A DNA stretch of 64,000 nt, from positions 124,001-188,000 of the forward strand of contig JAHAKD010000003.1 of NCBI GenBank assembly GCA_018371855.1. Reading direction: 5' to 3'. The translations under genes and the position numbers were made by a program. The notes beneath the pieces were generated by a model. That model saw only the letters and a program-made list of their open reading frames with translations. It made no database searches and was not told the origin of the DNA. Of this stretch, positions 26,220 through 33,694 are shown one piece after another (position 1 is the first letter of the stretch; each line of letters opens with the position of its first letter). The DNA is from Clostridium sp. (GTDB lineage: Bacteria; Bacillota; Clostridia; TANB77; CAG-508).

Positions 26220-26238
26220 TATCAAAAAGTTAATAAGT
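26220..26238 (+). promoter_or_regulatory. Candidate NAD-repressor operator upstream of pncB
   Basis: TATCAAAAAGTTAATAAGT, 19 bases, is the exact reverse complement of the nadD element (21002-21020) and covers the predicted transcription start. A further TATCAAAAAG lies upstream of the -35 at 26153-26162, so two sites may flank the promoter. Confidence 0.6.
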
Positions 26239-26260
26239 ACCAAAAATAGGAGGAATTGGT

Positions 26261-27698
26261 ATGAATAATCAAAGATTAGAATTAGTAGCAGATTTTTATG
26301 AGTACACAATGGCAAATGGATATTTTAACAAAAACATGGAAGACAGAATTGCGTATTTTGATGTGTTTTTCAGAAAAGTACCAGATGAAGGTGGATATGC
26401 AATAGTAGCAGGATTAGAGCAAATAATTAATTACATAAGAAATTTATCTTTTGATGAAGAAGATATAAGTTACTTAAGAAAACAAAATAAATTTTCAGAA
26501 GAATTTCTAAATTACTTAGAGAATTTCAGGTTTACAGGAGATATATGGGCAATACCAGAAGGAACAGTAGTATTTCCAAATGAACCACTAATAACAGTAA
26601 AAGCACCAATAATACAAGCACAATTATTAGAAACAATGTTATTACTTACAACTAATCATCAATCTTTGATTGCAACAAAAACAAGTAGAATAGTAAAAGA
26701 AGCCCAGGGAAGACCTGTTATGGAATTTGGTGCAAGAAGAGCACATGGTATTAATGCAGCAGTAGAAGGTGCAAGAGCAGCAATTATAGGAGGAGCAGTA
26801 GGAACATCATGTACATTATCTGCAAAAGAATTTAATATACCAGCAAGTGGAACAATGGCACATAGTTGGATTCAAAGTTTTGATTCGGAATACGAAGCTT
26901 TTAAAGCATATGCAGAGCTATATCCAGATGATTGTACATTTTTAATAGACACATACAATACAATCGAATCTGGACTTCCAAATGCAATTAAAGTATTTAA
27001 TGAAGTTTTAAAACCTAAAGGATATAGACCAAAAGCAGTTAGGCTAGATAGTGGCGATTTGGCATATTTGTCTAAAAAAGTTAGAAAAATATTAGATGAA
27101 GCGGGATATGAAGATTGCAAAATATGTGCTACAAATTCACTTGATGAATATTTAATAAAATCATTAATAGAACAAGATGCTAAAATTGATTTATTTGGAG
27201 TAGGAGAAAATTTAATTACTGCAAAAAGTGAACCAGTTTTTGGCGGAGTATATAAACTAGTTGCATTAGAAAAAGATAAAAAAATAGTACCAAAGATTAA
27301 AGTAAGTGAAAATACAGCAAAGGTTACAAACCCAAGTTTTAAAAAAGTATATCGTTTTTATGATAATGAAACTAAAAAAGCAATAGCAGATGTAATTACA
27401 TTGGCAGATGAAATTTTAGACGAAAGAGAGTATATGATTTTTGATCCTCAAAATCCATGGAAAAAGAAAATATTAAAAGATTACTCTATAAGACTACTTC
27501 AAGAAAAAATATTTGAAGAACGGAAAATTAATCTATAAAAATCCAGAACTAAAAGAAATTGCTAAATATTCTAAAAAAGAATTAGATAGTATGTGGGAGG
27601 AAGTTAAACGTATAGAAAATCCACATAAATATTACGTAGATTTATCTAAAAAATTATGGATATTAAAAAATAATATGTTAAATAATATATATTTTTAA
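26261..27698 (+). CDS. pncB: Nicotinate phosphoribosyltransferase, joined by a +1 shift at CGG
   Basis: PncB makes nicotinate mononucleotide from nicotinate and PRPP, the entry of nicotinate salvage. The zero frame runs to 27538. It covers the catalytic core with MEFGARRAHGINAAVEGAR, SGTMAHSWIQSF and LDSGDLAYLSKK. The conserved C-terminal tail (KLIYKNPELKEI, then WEEVKRIENPHKYYVDLS) sits in the next frame up to 27698. Skipping one C at 27521 joins them as EEGKLIYKN and gives about 478 residues, the usual family length. The ATG follows AGGAGG. The lesion matches those in cwlD, mraZ and rsmH. Without the shift the enzyme loses about 57 C-terminal residues and may still be partly active. Confidence 0.88.
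27521..27524 (+). other. CGG +1 shift site in pncB (codon 421)
   Basis: Zero frame: gaa gaa CGG aaa att, then a stop three codons later (27536-27538). Skipping C27521 gives GGA aaa tta atc tat (Gly-Lys-Leu-Ile-Tyr), which restores the conserved NGKLVY-type tail. An A6 run lies 12 bases upstream and is an alternative indel point. Confidence 0.75.
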
Positions 27699-27713
27699 AA
27701 TAAGAATATGCTT

Positions 27714-27755
27714 TACTAAACTTTTGCCTTTAGATATAATGTAAAAAGTTTAGTA
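27714..27755 (+). promoter_or_regulatory. Promoter with 12-bp inverted repeat upstream of the HAD gene
   Basis: TACTAAACTTTT (27714-27725) and AAAAGTTTAGTA (27744-27755) form a perfect inverted repeat. It flanks the -10 TATAAT (27735-27740) and overlaps a -35-like TTTACT (27712-27717). Such an arrangement fits a repressor operator. The regulator is unknown. Confidence 0.6.
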
Positions 27756-27773
27756 CATGGGGATGATATAGCA

Positions 27774-28628
27774 ATGATTAAACTTATAGCAAGTGATTTA
27801 GATGGAACAATGTTCGAAAAAGGAAATGTAATACCAGAAACTAACTTAAAAGCAATAAATGATATTAATAATTCAAATATAAATTTTACAATATGTACAG
27901 GAAAAACATATTCCTTATTTAAAAATATATGTGAAGATATAGGAACTGGATATGGAATATTTGGAAATGGAAATCAGATAATTAACTTAAAAACTGGCGA
28001 AGAAATTTATAGAAAATTATTAAAAAATGAAGATGTGCTTTTTTGCATAAATACAGCAAAAAAGTTAAAGTTACATGTACACTTATATACTAGTAAAGAA
28101 GTAATAACAGAAAAACTACTATATATGGATTTAAGAAATTTTGAATTAACTAAAAATGATAAAAATATAGATTTAGAATTTAAAATTGTAACAGATATAC
28201 AAGAATATATAGAAAGAGAAAATCCAGAAATATTAAAACTAGTAATTTCAGCAGAAAAAGATTTAGCAAGTTTAAAAAAAGAGTTTGCTAAAAATAAAAA
28301 TTTACAAGTTAATTTAATTAGAAAAATTGATAAATATAGAGATGAAATTATAGGAAAAGAATATGAATATTTGGATGTTATGCCAGCAGGCATTAATAAG
28401 GAGCAAGCACTTGAAGTATTAGAAAATTATTTAAAAATAGATAAAAGTGAAGTACTGGCGATAGGTGATAATTTAAATGATTTAGAAATGATAAAAGATT
28501 CTGGAGTTGGTATCGCTGTTGCAAATGCATATGATGAAGTAAAAGAAGTTGCTAATTATACAACAACAACTACTGCACAAAATGGAGGCTTTGCAGAAGC
28601 TGTATATAAATTTATAGAATTTAAATAA
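27774..28628 (+). CDS. Cof-type HAD-superfamily phosphatase
   Basis: This is a soluble hydrolase of 284 residues. HAD motif I is at the N-terminus (IASDLDGTMFEKG, with the nucleophile Asp and DxDGT). Motif II-like FTICTGKTYS follows. A C2-type cap lies in the middle. Motif IV is near the end (VLAIGDNLNDLEMIKDSGVGIAVANA). Such Cof/YkrA-type enzymes act on sugar phosphates, nucleotides or flavin and pyridoxal phosphates, and the substrate cannot be told. It has its own operator-like promoter and ends at a bidirectional terminator shared with the convergent transglycosylase gene. Confidence 0.9.
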   Translation: MIKLIASDLDGTMFEKGNVIPETNLKAINDINNSNINFTICTGKTYSLFKNICEDIGTGYGIFGNGNQIINLKTGEEIYRKLLKNEDVLFCINTAKKLKLHVHLYTSKEVITEKLLYMDLRNFELTKNDKNIDLEFKIVTDIQEYIERENPEILKLVISAEKDLASLKKEFAKNKNLQVNLIRKIDKYRDEIIGKEYEYLDVMPAGINKEQALEVLENYLKIDKSEVLAIGDNLNDLEMIKDSGVGIAVANAYDEVKEVANYTTTTTAQNGGFAEAVYKFIEFK

Positions 28629-28637
28629 AAATAAAAT

Positions 28638-28677
28638 AACGCATCATAAAAGCTTTTAGCTAACTTATGATGCGTTT
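28638..28677. terminator. Bidirectional terminator between the HAD gene and mtgA
   Basis: The perfect 12-bp stem aacgcatcataa / ttatgatgcgtt (28638-28649 with 28665-28676) has A and T runs on its flanks. Confidence 0.85.
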
Positions 28678-28681
28678 AGTT

Positions 28682-29371
28682 TTATGTATTAGCATTAATA
28701 ATTTCTTCTGCTTTTTCTTGTGATATATATCCATTTTCAACCATTGTTTCTAATACATGTTCTTGTCTACTTTTAGTTAAATCTGGATTTTTTGTTGGAG
28801 CGTATACGCTAGGAGCATTAGGAATTCCAGCCATCATAGTACATTCATTTAAGTTCATTTCACTAGGTTCTTTATCTAAATAACCATTACAAGCTTCTTT
28901 AATTCCATAATATCCATCACCGAAATAAGATGTATTTACATATAATTCTAAAATTTCTTCTTTAGAATAATTATCTTCAATAGCAAATGCCATAAATATT
29001 TCTGCAAGTTTTCTAGAAAATGGGTTCATATCTATAAAATAAATGTTTTTAGCAAGTTGCTGTGTAATAGTACTACCACCTTCACGTAAATCAAAATTTG
29101 TAACATTAACATATATAGCTCTAGCTATTGAACGTAAATCTATTGCTCCATGGTCATAAAAACGTCTATCTTCTACAGAGACTACAGCGTCTAAATAATC
29201 CTGTGGTAAGTTTTCATATTTCACATAATTTTCATCACTTTGAATTTGCTCTATTTTACTAATTAAAGGCTCTTTTTTTATTGCTTGGCTATATAAGGAA
29301 TACCCATATATTCCAAGCGAAGCGGCAGTTAGTATTAAAATTAAAAGCAAAATTAATAAAAACTTTTTCAT
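28682..29371 (-). CDS. mtgA: Monofunctional peptidoglycan transglycosylase (GT51)
   Basis: This enzyme polymerises lipid II into glycan strands outside the membrane. The protein has 229 residues from the ATG at 29371 (GGTGA upstream). Residues 4-28 form an N-terminal signal anchor. GT51 motifs are EDRRFYDHGAID (catalytic Glu at 67), GGSTITQQLAKN near 98-109, and YFGDGYYGIKEA. No transpeptidase domain follows, so it is not a class A PBP. A promoter lies at 29388-29416. It is divergent from the mraZ operon. Confidence 0.92.
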   Translation of the reverse strand: MKKFLLILLLILILTAASLGIYGYSLYSQAIKKEPLISKIEQIQSDENYVKYENLPQDYLDAVVSVEDRRFYDHGAIDLRSIARAIYVNVTNFDLREGGSTITQQLAKNIYFIDMNPFSRKLAEIFMAFAIEDNYSKEEILELYVNTSYFGDGYYGIKEACNGYLDKEPSEMNLNECTMMAGIPNAPSVYAPTKNPDLTKSRQEHVLETMVENGYISQEKAEEIINANT

Positions 29372-29387
29372 ACGTATCACCAAATAT

Positions 29388-29416
29388 ATTATACAGTAAA
29401 AAATAATTATTGTAAA
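29388..29416 (-). promoter_or_regulatory. Promoter of mtgA
   Basis: On the minus strand TTTACA (29411-29416), 17 bases, TATAAT (29388-29393). Confidence 0.7.
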
Positions 29417-29471
29417 ACAATAATCAAAAAATTAATATAATATTAAGAAATAAAAAAATTAAAAAAAGTAC

Positions 29472-29558
29472 TTGCAATTTAATAAATGTTGTATTAAAAT
29501 TTATTCAGGTGGAGAGAAGTGGTACAAAGTGGTAAAAAATGAATTGAGGTGAAACGAA
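29472..29558 (+). promoter_or_regulatory. dcw promoter and MraZ operator repeats
   Basis: A weak promoter (TTGCAA near 29473, TAAAAT near 29496) is followed by three GTGG repeats with an exact 10-base period (29509, 29519 and 29529). Tandem GTGG-type repeats with this period are the known binding pattern of MraZ, so self-repression of the operon is expected. GAGGTG at about 29545 is the ribosome-binding site. Confidence 0.75.
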
Positions 29559-29991
29559 GTGCTAATTCGGCCAGTATGAACATTCTTTAGATGCCAAAGG
29601 CAGATTAATAATGCCAGCAAAGCTAAGAGAAGATATGGGCGAGAAGTTCATAATTACTAAAGGCTTAGACGGGTGTTTATTTGGATTTTCACAAAACGAA
29701 TGGGAAAACTTCGAAACCAAATTAAAAACTCTTCCACTTACCAATAAAAATGCTAGAGACTTCGTAAGATTTTTCTTATCTGGAGCAATGGAATGCGAAA
29801 TAGATAAACAAGGAAGATTTTTAATATCTAGCAATCTAAGAAATGTTGCAACACTAGAAAAAGAAGTAGTTATAATTGGTGTTGGGACAAGAATAGAAAT
29901 ATGGAATAAAGACAAATGGGAAGAATACAACAGTGAAGAAAATATATCAGCAGATGATATCGCAGAAAATATGACAATGTTAGGTATATAA
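29559..29991 (+). CDS. mraZ: Transcriptional regulator MraZ, joined by a +1 shift at CGG
   Basis: MraZ is a DNA-binding ring protein with an AbrB-like double fold that represses the dcw operon. Reading from GTG at 29559, the zero frame ends after six codons. Skipping the C at 29568 (codon 4) gives a start MLIGQYEHSLDAKGRL, a canonical MraZ N-terminus, and a total of 143 residues, the usual length. The second SpoVT-like repeat is at ECEIDKQGRFLI. Starting instead at the ATG at 29611 would remove the first conserved motif. A shift four codons into the first gene would gate synthesis of MraZ. Confidence 0.88.
29568..29571 (+). other. CGG +1 shift site in mraZ (codon 4)
   Basis: Zero frame: cta att CGG cca gta, then TGA. 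Skipping C29568 gives GGC cag tat gaa (Gly-Gln-Tyr-Glu). The Gly is conserved in MraZ proteins (MFxGEYxH). There is no slippery run. Confidence 0.82.
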
Positions 29992-30366
29992 CTTGAAAAA
30001 GTTTATATAAATTTTATACAAAAGAAAAATTTAAAATTTACTAATGAAGAAAAAGTTACAAAAGAAATTTTGTAAACATTTACTAAAGAAAAATCAAGAA
30101 AAACTTGATAAGAAGAGGGCTATACTAAAGAAAAATTTTAATATACAAAAGATAAAATCTTAAGAAACTAATTATATTTATCTATGTACTTAAGAAAAAA
30201 TATTTAAATTACAAATGTAAATAGCTAATATATACCACGAAAAAGGGAATGAAATACAAATGACGAAACCGCTAGAAACAAAAGAAGAATAGCTACTAAA
30301 CAGTTGGAAATCAAAAACTTCCAACTGTTTGTGCTATTCAAAAAAATGATAAATGGAGGGTATGTA
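29992..30366 (+). other. mraZ-rsmH intergenic region with degenerate repeats and a long hairpin
   Basis: No credible gene is seen. Five degenerate copies of ta(c/t)(a/t)aaagaaaaattt lie at about 30016, 30055, 30078, 30121 and 30143. A long hairpin has outer arms gaatagc / gctattc (30287-30293 with 30333-30339) and the inner perfect 12-bp stem 30298-30309 / 30319-30330. It has no T tail, so it is not a simple terminator. It sits 30 bases before the rsmH start and could control processing or translation. Confidence 0.5.
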
Positions 30367-31297
30367 TTGGAATTTAAGCATAAACCTGTTTTACTTGATG
30401 AATGTATAAATGGATTAAATATAAAACAAGATGGAATTTATATAGATGGCACCTTAGGAGGTGCTGGACACAGCAAAGAGATTGCTAAAAGATTATCAAG
30501 TAAAGGGCTATTAATTGGAATAGATAGAGACTTAGAAGCTTTATCAGCAGCAAAGGAAAATTTAAAAGAATTTAAAAATGTTAAATATATACATGGAAAT
30601 CATGATGATATAGATATAATATTGCAAGATTTGCGGAATAGAAGCTGTAGATGGAATATTACTAGATTTAGGTGTTTCCTCATATCAATTAGATGAACGA
30701 AATAGAGGATTTAGCTATTTAGGAGAGAATAAATTAGATATGAGAATGGATAAAACACAAGAGTTAACTGCAAGAGATGTGGTTAATAATTATCCGGAAG
30801 AAAAATTAGCAAATATTATATATGAATATGGAGAAGAGAGATTCTCTAGAAATATAGCTAAAAATATTTGTATAGAGCGAAAAAAGGCACCAATAGAAAC
30901 GACTGCAGAATTAGTAAAAATAATAGAAAACTCTATTCCTAAATCAAAGCAAAATAATGGTCATCCTGCCAAAAGAACATTTCAAGCAATTAGAATAGAG
31001 GTAAATAACGAAATAGAACCTTTATATGATACTGCTTTAAAATGTATAAAATGTTTAAACAAAAATGGAAGATTATGTATTATAACATTCCATTCTTTGG
31101 AAGATAGAGCGGTTAAAAAAGCATTTATAGAGGCGGAAGGAAGATGTACATGTCCAAAAGATTTGCCATATTGTGTATGTGGAGCAGTATCTTATGGGAA
31201 AATTATAAATAAAAAACCAATAATTGCTACTAAGGAGGAACAAGAGGAAAATTCAAGAAGCAAGAGTGCTAAATTAAGAATTTTCGAAAGAAAATAA
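30367..31297 (+). CDS. rsmH: 16S rRNA (cytosine-1402-N4)-methyltransferase RsmH, joined by a +1 shift at CGG
   Basis: RsmH (MraW) methylates C1402 in the ribosomal decoding centre, using SAM. I choose the TTG at 30367 because GGAGGG lies six bases upstream and the product then starts MEFKHKPVLLDECI, as is usual. The SAM motif GTLGGAGHS is in the first part. The zero frame fails at 30634, where CGG stands. Skipping its C restores GIEAVDGILLDLGVSS and the rest (RGFSYLGENKLDMRMD), 309 residues in total, the family length. The zero frame would add 18 unrelated residues and stop. It follows mraZ in the dcw operon, and both genes carry the same lesion. Confidence 0.9.
30634..30637 (+). other. CGG +1 shift site in rsmH (codon 90)
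   Basis: Zero frame: gat ttg CGG aat aga, with a stop 18 codons later. Skipping C30634 gives GGA ata gaa gct (Gly-Ile-Glu-Ala), directly before the conserved VDGILLDLG motif. Confidence 0.82.
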
Positions 31298-31318
31298 CGA
31301 AAGAGGAGGTGAAGGCTA

Positions 31319-31840
31319 ATGGCTAGATACCAATATGAAACAAGTCCAAGAAAATTAGAACCAGATTTTATACCAAATCGAATATCTAAAAAAAGTCAGG
31401 ACTTGCAAAGAGAGAGAGAATTAAAAGAAAAAATAAAACAAGAAGCAAAAGAAAGAGCAAAACAAAAAAGAGCTACAGTTGTATTAAAGAAAAAAGTTGT
31501 TGTATATATTGCTTTAATTTTTGCTATGCTATTAGTCGTTAGCTATAGAAACTCCTTAATAACAGAAGATTTTAATAAGGTAAAATCATTAAAGGCAGAA
31601 CTTGCAACATTACAAAAAGAGAACCAACAAACTCAAGTTTCAATAGAGAGTAATCTTAATTTAAATAAAATAGAAGAAGAAGCAAAATGTAAATTAGGAA
31701 TGCAAAAGCTTACAAATGATCAAAAGATATATATAAGCTTACCAAAAAAAGACTATGTACAGTCTTCAAATAATAGTACAGAAATAACTACAGAAAAGAG
31801 TTGGTTCGAAAAAATTATAGATAAAATAAAAGGAAATTAA
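31319..31840 (+). CDS. ftsL: FtsL-like cell-division protein
   Basis: This 173-residue bitopic protein has a basic cytoplasmic N-terminus (residues 1-58), one membrane helix (VVVYIALIFAMLLVVSY, near 59-76) and an extracellular coiled coil (KSLKAELATLQKENQQ). The position directly after rsmH and before the PBP gene is that of FtsL in the dcw cluster, a septal scaffold partner of DivIC/FtsB. Sequence identity in this family is low, so the name rests on topology and place. AGGAGG precedes the ATG. A terminator follows, so transcription ends here before the inserted orphan gene. Confidence 0.75.
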   Translation: MARYQYETSPRKLEPDFIPNRISKKSQDLQRERELKEKIKQEAKERAKQKRATVVLKKKVVVYIALIFAMLLVVSYRNSLITEDFNKVKSLKAELATLQKENQQTQVSIESNLNLNKIEEEAKCKLGMQKLTNDQKIYISLPKKDYVQSSNNSTEITTEKSWFEKIIDKIKGN

Positions 31841-31890
31841 TCTGTATTTCAAAATAAAAAATTGAGTACGGATTAATTTTTTTGTTTTTT
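31836..31890 (+). terminator. Terminator after ftsL
   Basis: The 11-bp stem attaatctgta / tacggattaat (31836-31846 with 31867-31877) includes the stop region of ftsL and ends in a T7 run. It splits the dcw cluster into two transcripts. Confidence 0.8.
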
Positions 31891-31911
31891 GTACAGCGTA
31901 CATTTGATATA

Positions 31912-31940
31912 TTGAAAAAATTAACATAATGTGGTAAAAT
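31912..31940 (+). promoter_or_regulatory. Promoter of the orphan gene inside the dcw cluster
   Basis: TTGAAA (31912-31917), 17 bases, TAAAAT (31935-31940). Confidence 0.6.
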
Positions 31941-32014
31941 AAAAAAGTATGGCAGATTTAATAGTCAAAAATTTTTATGCCATAACAAAAGAAAAAATTT
32001 AGGAGGACAAAATT

Positions 32015-33544
32015 ATGTCAAAAGTTATGTTAAAAGAAAAGTTATTTCCATTAGCAAGTGAGGGAGAAAACGAAGTAGAGCGGTTGCTTAAAAGAGTTAT
32101 AGACCGTGACAAATTCTCTTACAACGAAGCTAAAGCTTATGCGATTATTTATCAGAACTTAGCACCAGGTGATGTTACAGGGAAGATTTCTGCAATGAGA
32201 GTTAAAAAATTTATGGAGGACTTCATTCAAAAAGACAATCCTAGCATCTACAAAAAGATGTATATATTTTATGGACTCTCAGAAGAGAAGTATAACGAAA
32301 AAAAGCGTTCGAAGATAAATAATTTAATACAGAACTATATGGATGGTATACGTTCTGTTGAGAATGCAATGAGTTATTCCATATCGTTTGCAGAGGCAGC
32401 AACTAAGATGGCAGCCAAAATTGATGCTCCTGAAGAGATGTCCGTAGTAGAACGGATTAAGTGGATAAGACTCTGGTTTATTGTGATTAGAAATCAAGAG
32501 TTTTTCTACAATGAAATAGACGGAAATGGAAGAAATCGAGGAATTAATGTTACTCGGGAAGTAAATGATATGTATATTTTCCCCGAGTCTATGATTTTGC
32601 TTAACGAGTCATTTCTGTCCAAATTGGACGATGGAGAAATTCTTTACGATATGATCAAAGCGTTTGTTGATTCATATCCTAAAGATGTTCAACGAGCTGT
32701 GTACAGATTTGCAGAATTGGATGGAGTTAACCGACCGGATTCCTGCAAACTGGGGAGAATTAGAGAAGATGTAAAGAAAAAGCTATTTCCTAATTCGTGG
32801 AGATCATCAACTTCATTTTTTATGTGCAAGACAGGGATAAAATATATGATTCCCAAACATTTAGAAATGGCTCTACTTGCATATAAGAATGGTGGTATTT
32901 CGAATATGCCAGTGATCAAGGTCGAAATTCCAGATGTATTTAATGGGTACAAAAAACGCAAGGTTACTGTTTATAAATATGGGGAAACCAAAGTGAACGG
33001 TACCACTATTGAACTTGGAGTAACTGGCGAGCAAGAGCTTATGCTGTACGTTAATCTCTACAAGTGGCTTGTAGAGCATCCGGATTTTAAGTTCGGTAAA
33101 GAAGACAAAACTCTGGAGGAATATGGTCTTTCAGAATTACTACTTGACGAAAAAGACATAATAGCTACTTGGATTTTGGAACAAGGTTTTGCAAGTTCTG
33201 AAGAGGATATTAACTGGAACTTGGCAAAAACTATTTTAAACCCAAAAGAGAATCTTTCCATTTTTAAGGATTGGTATGATGGAAAGATTAGTGCTGAAAC
33301 TGTGTATGAGAAAATCGGATTTAATTCCGAAAAGCTTGCACGAATGTGCTTAAGCTTAAATGGACTTATTCTTTTAGACAAGAGTACTTTAAGCCAGGCA
33401 TTAAAAAGAGTAAAAATGTTTGGTCTTGAGCACTCATTAAAAAGTGACAAAATTTATGTAAGGCTATATGAGTTTTTAAAAGAAACTTGTATACCCTGCG
33501 GTCCAAAAAAGAAACCGATTGGAAGTTATGGCATAAAATATTAA
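32015..33544 (+). CDS. Orphan protein, 509 residues, inserted in the dcw cluster
   Basis: I do not recognise this large soluble, mostly helical protein. It has no signal peptide, membrane helix or catalytic motif that I can name. An N-terminal helical region (1-190) is followed by a mixed section with VIKVEIPDVFNGYKKRKVTV near 305-325 and a helical C-terminus ending in CIPCGPKKKP. The ATG follows AGGAGG. It has its own promoter and terminator between ftsL and the PBP gene, genes that normally adjoin. Codon use is mixed. CGG is in frame at 32081, 32453 and 32555. It is the largest of the nine insert-like genes. Confidence 0.7.
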   Translation: MSKVMLKEKLFPLASEGENEVERLLKRVIDRDKFSYNEAKAYAIIYQNLAPGDVTGKISAMRVKKFMEDFIQKDNPSIYKKMYIFYGLSEEKYNEKKRSKINNLIQNYMDGIRSVENAMSYSISFAEAATKMAAKIDAPEEMSVVERIKWIRLWFIVIRNQEFFYNEIDGNGRNRGINVTREVNDMYIFPESMILLNESFLSKLDDGEILYDMIKAFVDSYPKDVQRAVYRFAELDGVNRPDSCKLGRIREDVKKKLFPNSWRSSTSFFMCKTGIKYMIPKHLEMALLAYKNGGISNMPVIKVEIPDVFNGYKKRKVTVYKYGETKVNGTTIELGVTGEQELMLYVNLYKWLVEHPDFKFGKEDKTLEEYGLSELLLDEKDIIATWILEQGFASSEEDINWNLAKTILNPKENLSIFKDWYDGKISAETVYEKIGFNSEKLARMCLSLNGLILLDKSTLSQALKRVKMFGLEHSLKSDKIYVRLYEFLKETCIPCGPKKKPIGSYGIKY

Positions 33545-33546
33545 TT

Positions 33547-33585
33547 CTATCCCCTTGTTGTGCATTGCATAGCAGGGGGGTATTT
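33547..33585 (+). terminator. Terminator after the 509-residue orphan gene
   Basis: The stem tatcccct / agggg(g)gta has an inner tgca-type loop and is followed by attttt (33547-33585). Confidence 0.65.
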
Positions 33586-33594
33586 TTATGTATC

Positions 33595-33623
33595 AGGGAA
33601 AAAAAGAACGTCCCCAAATCCCT
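33595..33623 (+). repeat. REP-like palindromic repeat, copy C
   Basis: AGGGA, an A-rich spacer, gaacgtcccc, AAATCCCT. It has the same orientation and core as copies A and B, and follows the orphan gene. Confidence 0.65.
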
Positions 33624-33694
33624 AATTTGTGTAATTAAAACAAGCCTTTTGCACATAGAATAGTAAAAAGAAATTTACGAATAAGAGGTGTAAA

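Noticed and set aside
26111..26233. A 40-codon ORF starting MEKIKEGESHQTT between the radical SAM gene and pncB
   Set aside because: It has no ribosome-binding site and runs through the pncB promoter and operator. It is probably a chance ORF or a decayed fragment.
27513..27698. A separate 61-residue gene after pncB
   Set aside because: Its sequence is the conserved C-terminal tail of nicotinate phosphoribosyltransferase, so it belongs to pncB.
29611..29991. Reading mraZ as a shorter gene starting at the ATG at 29611
   Set aside because: This would drop the conserved first motif (YEHSLDAKGRL), which is present in the same frame just upstream. GAGGTG and the GTG start at 29559 fit better with a +1 shift.
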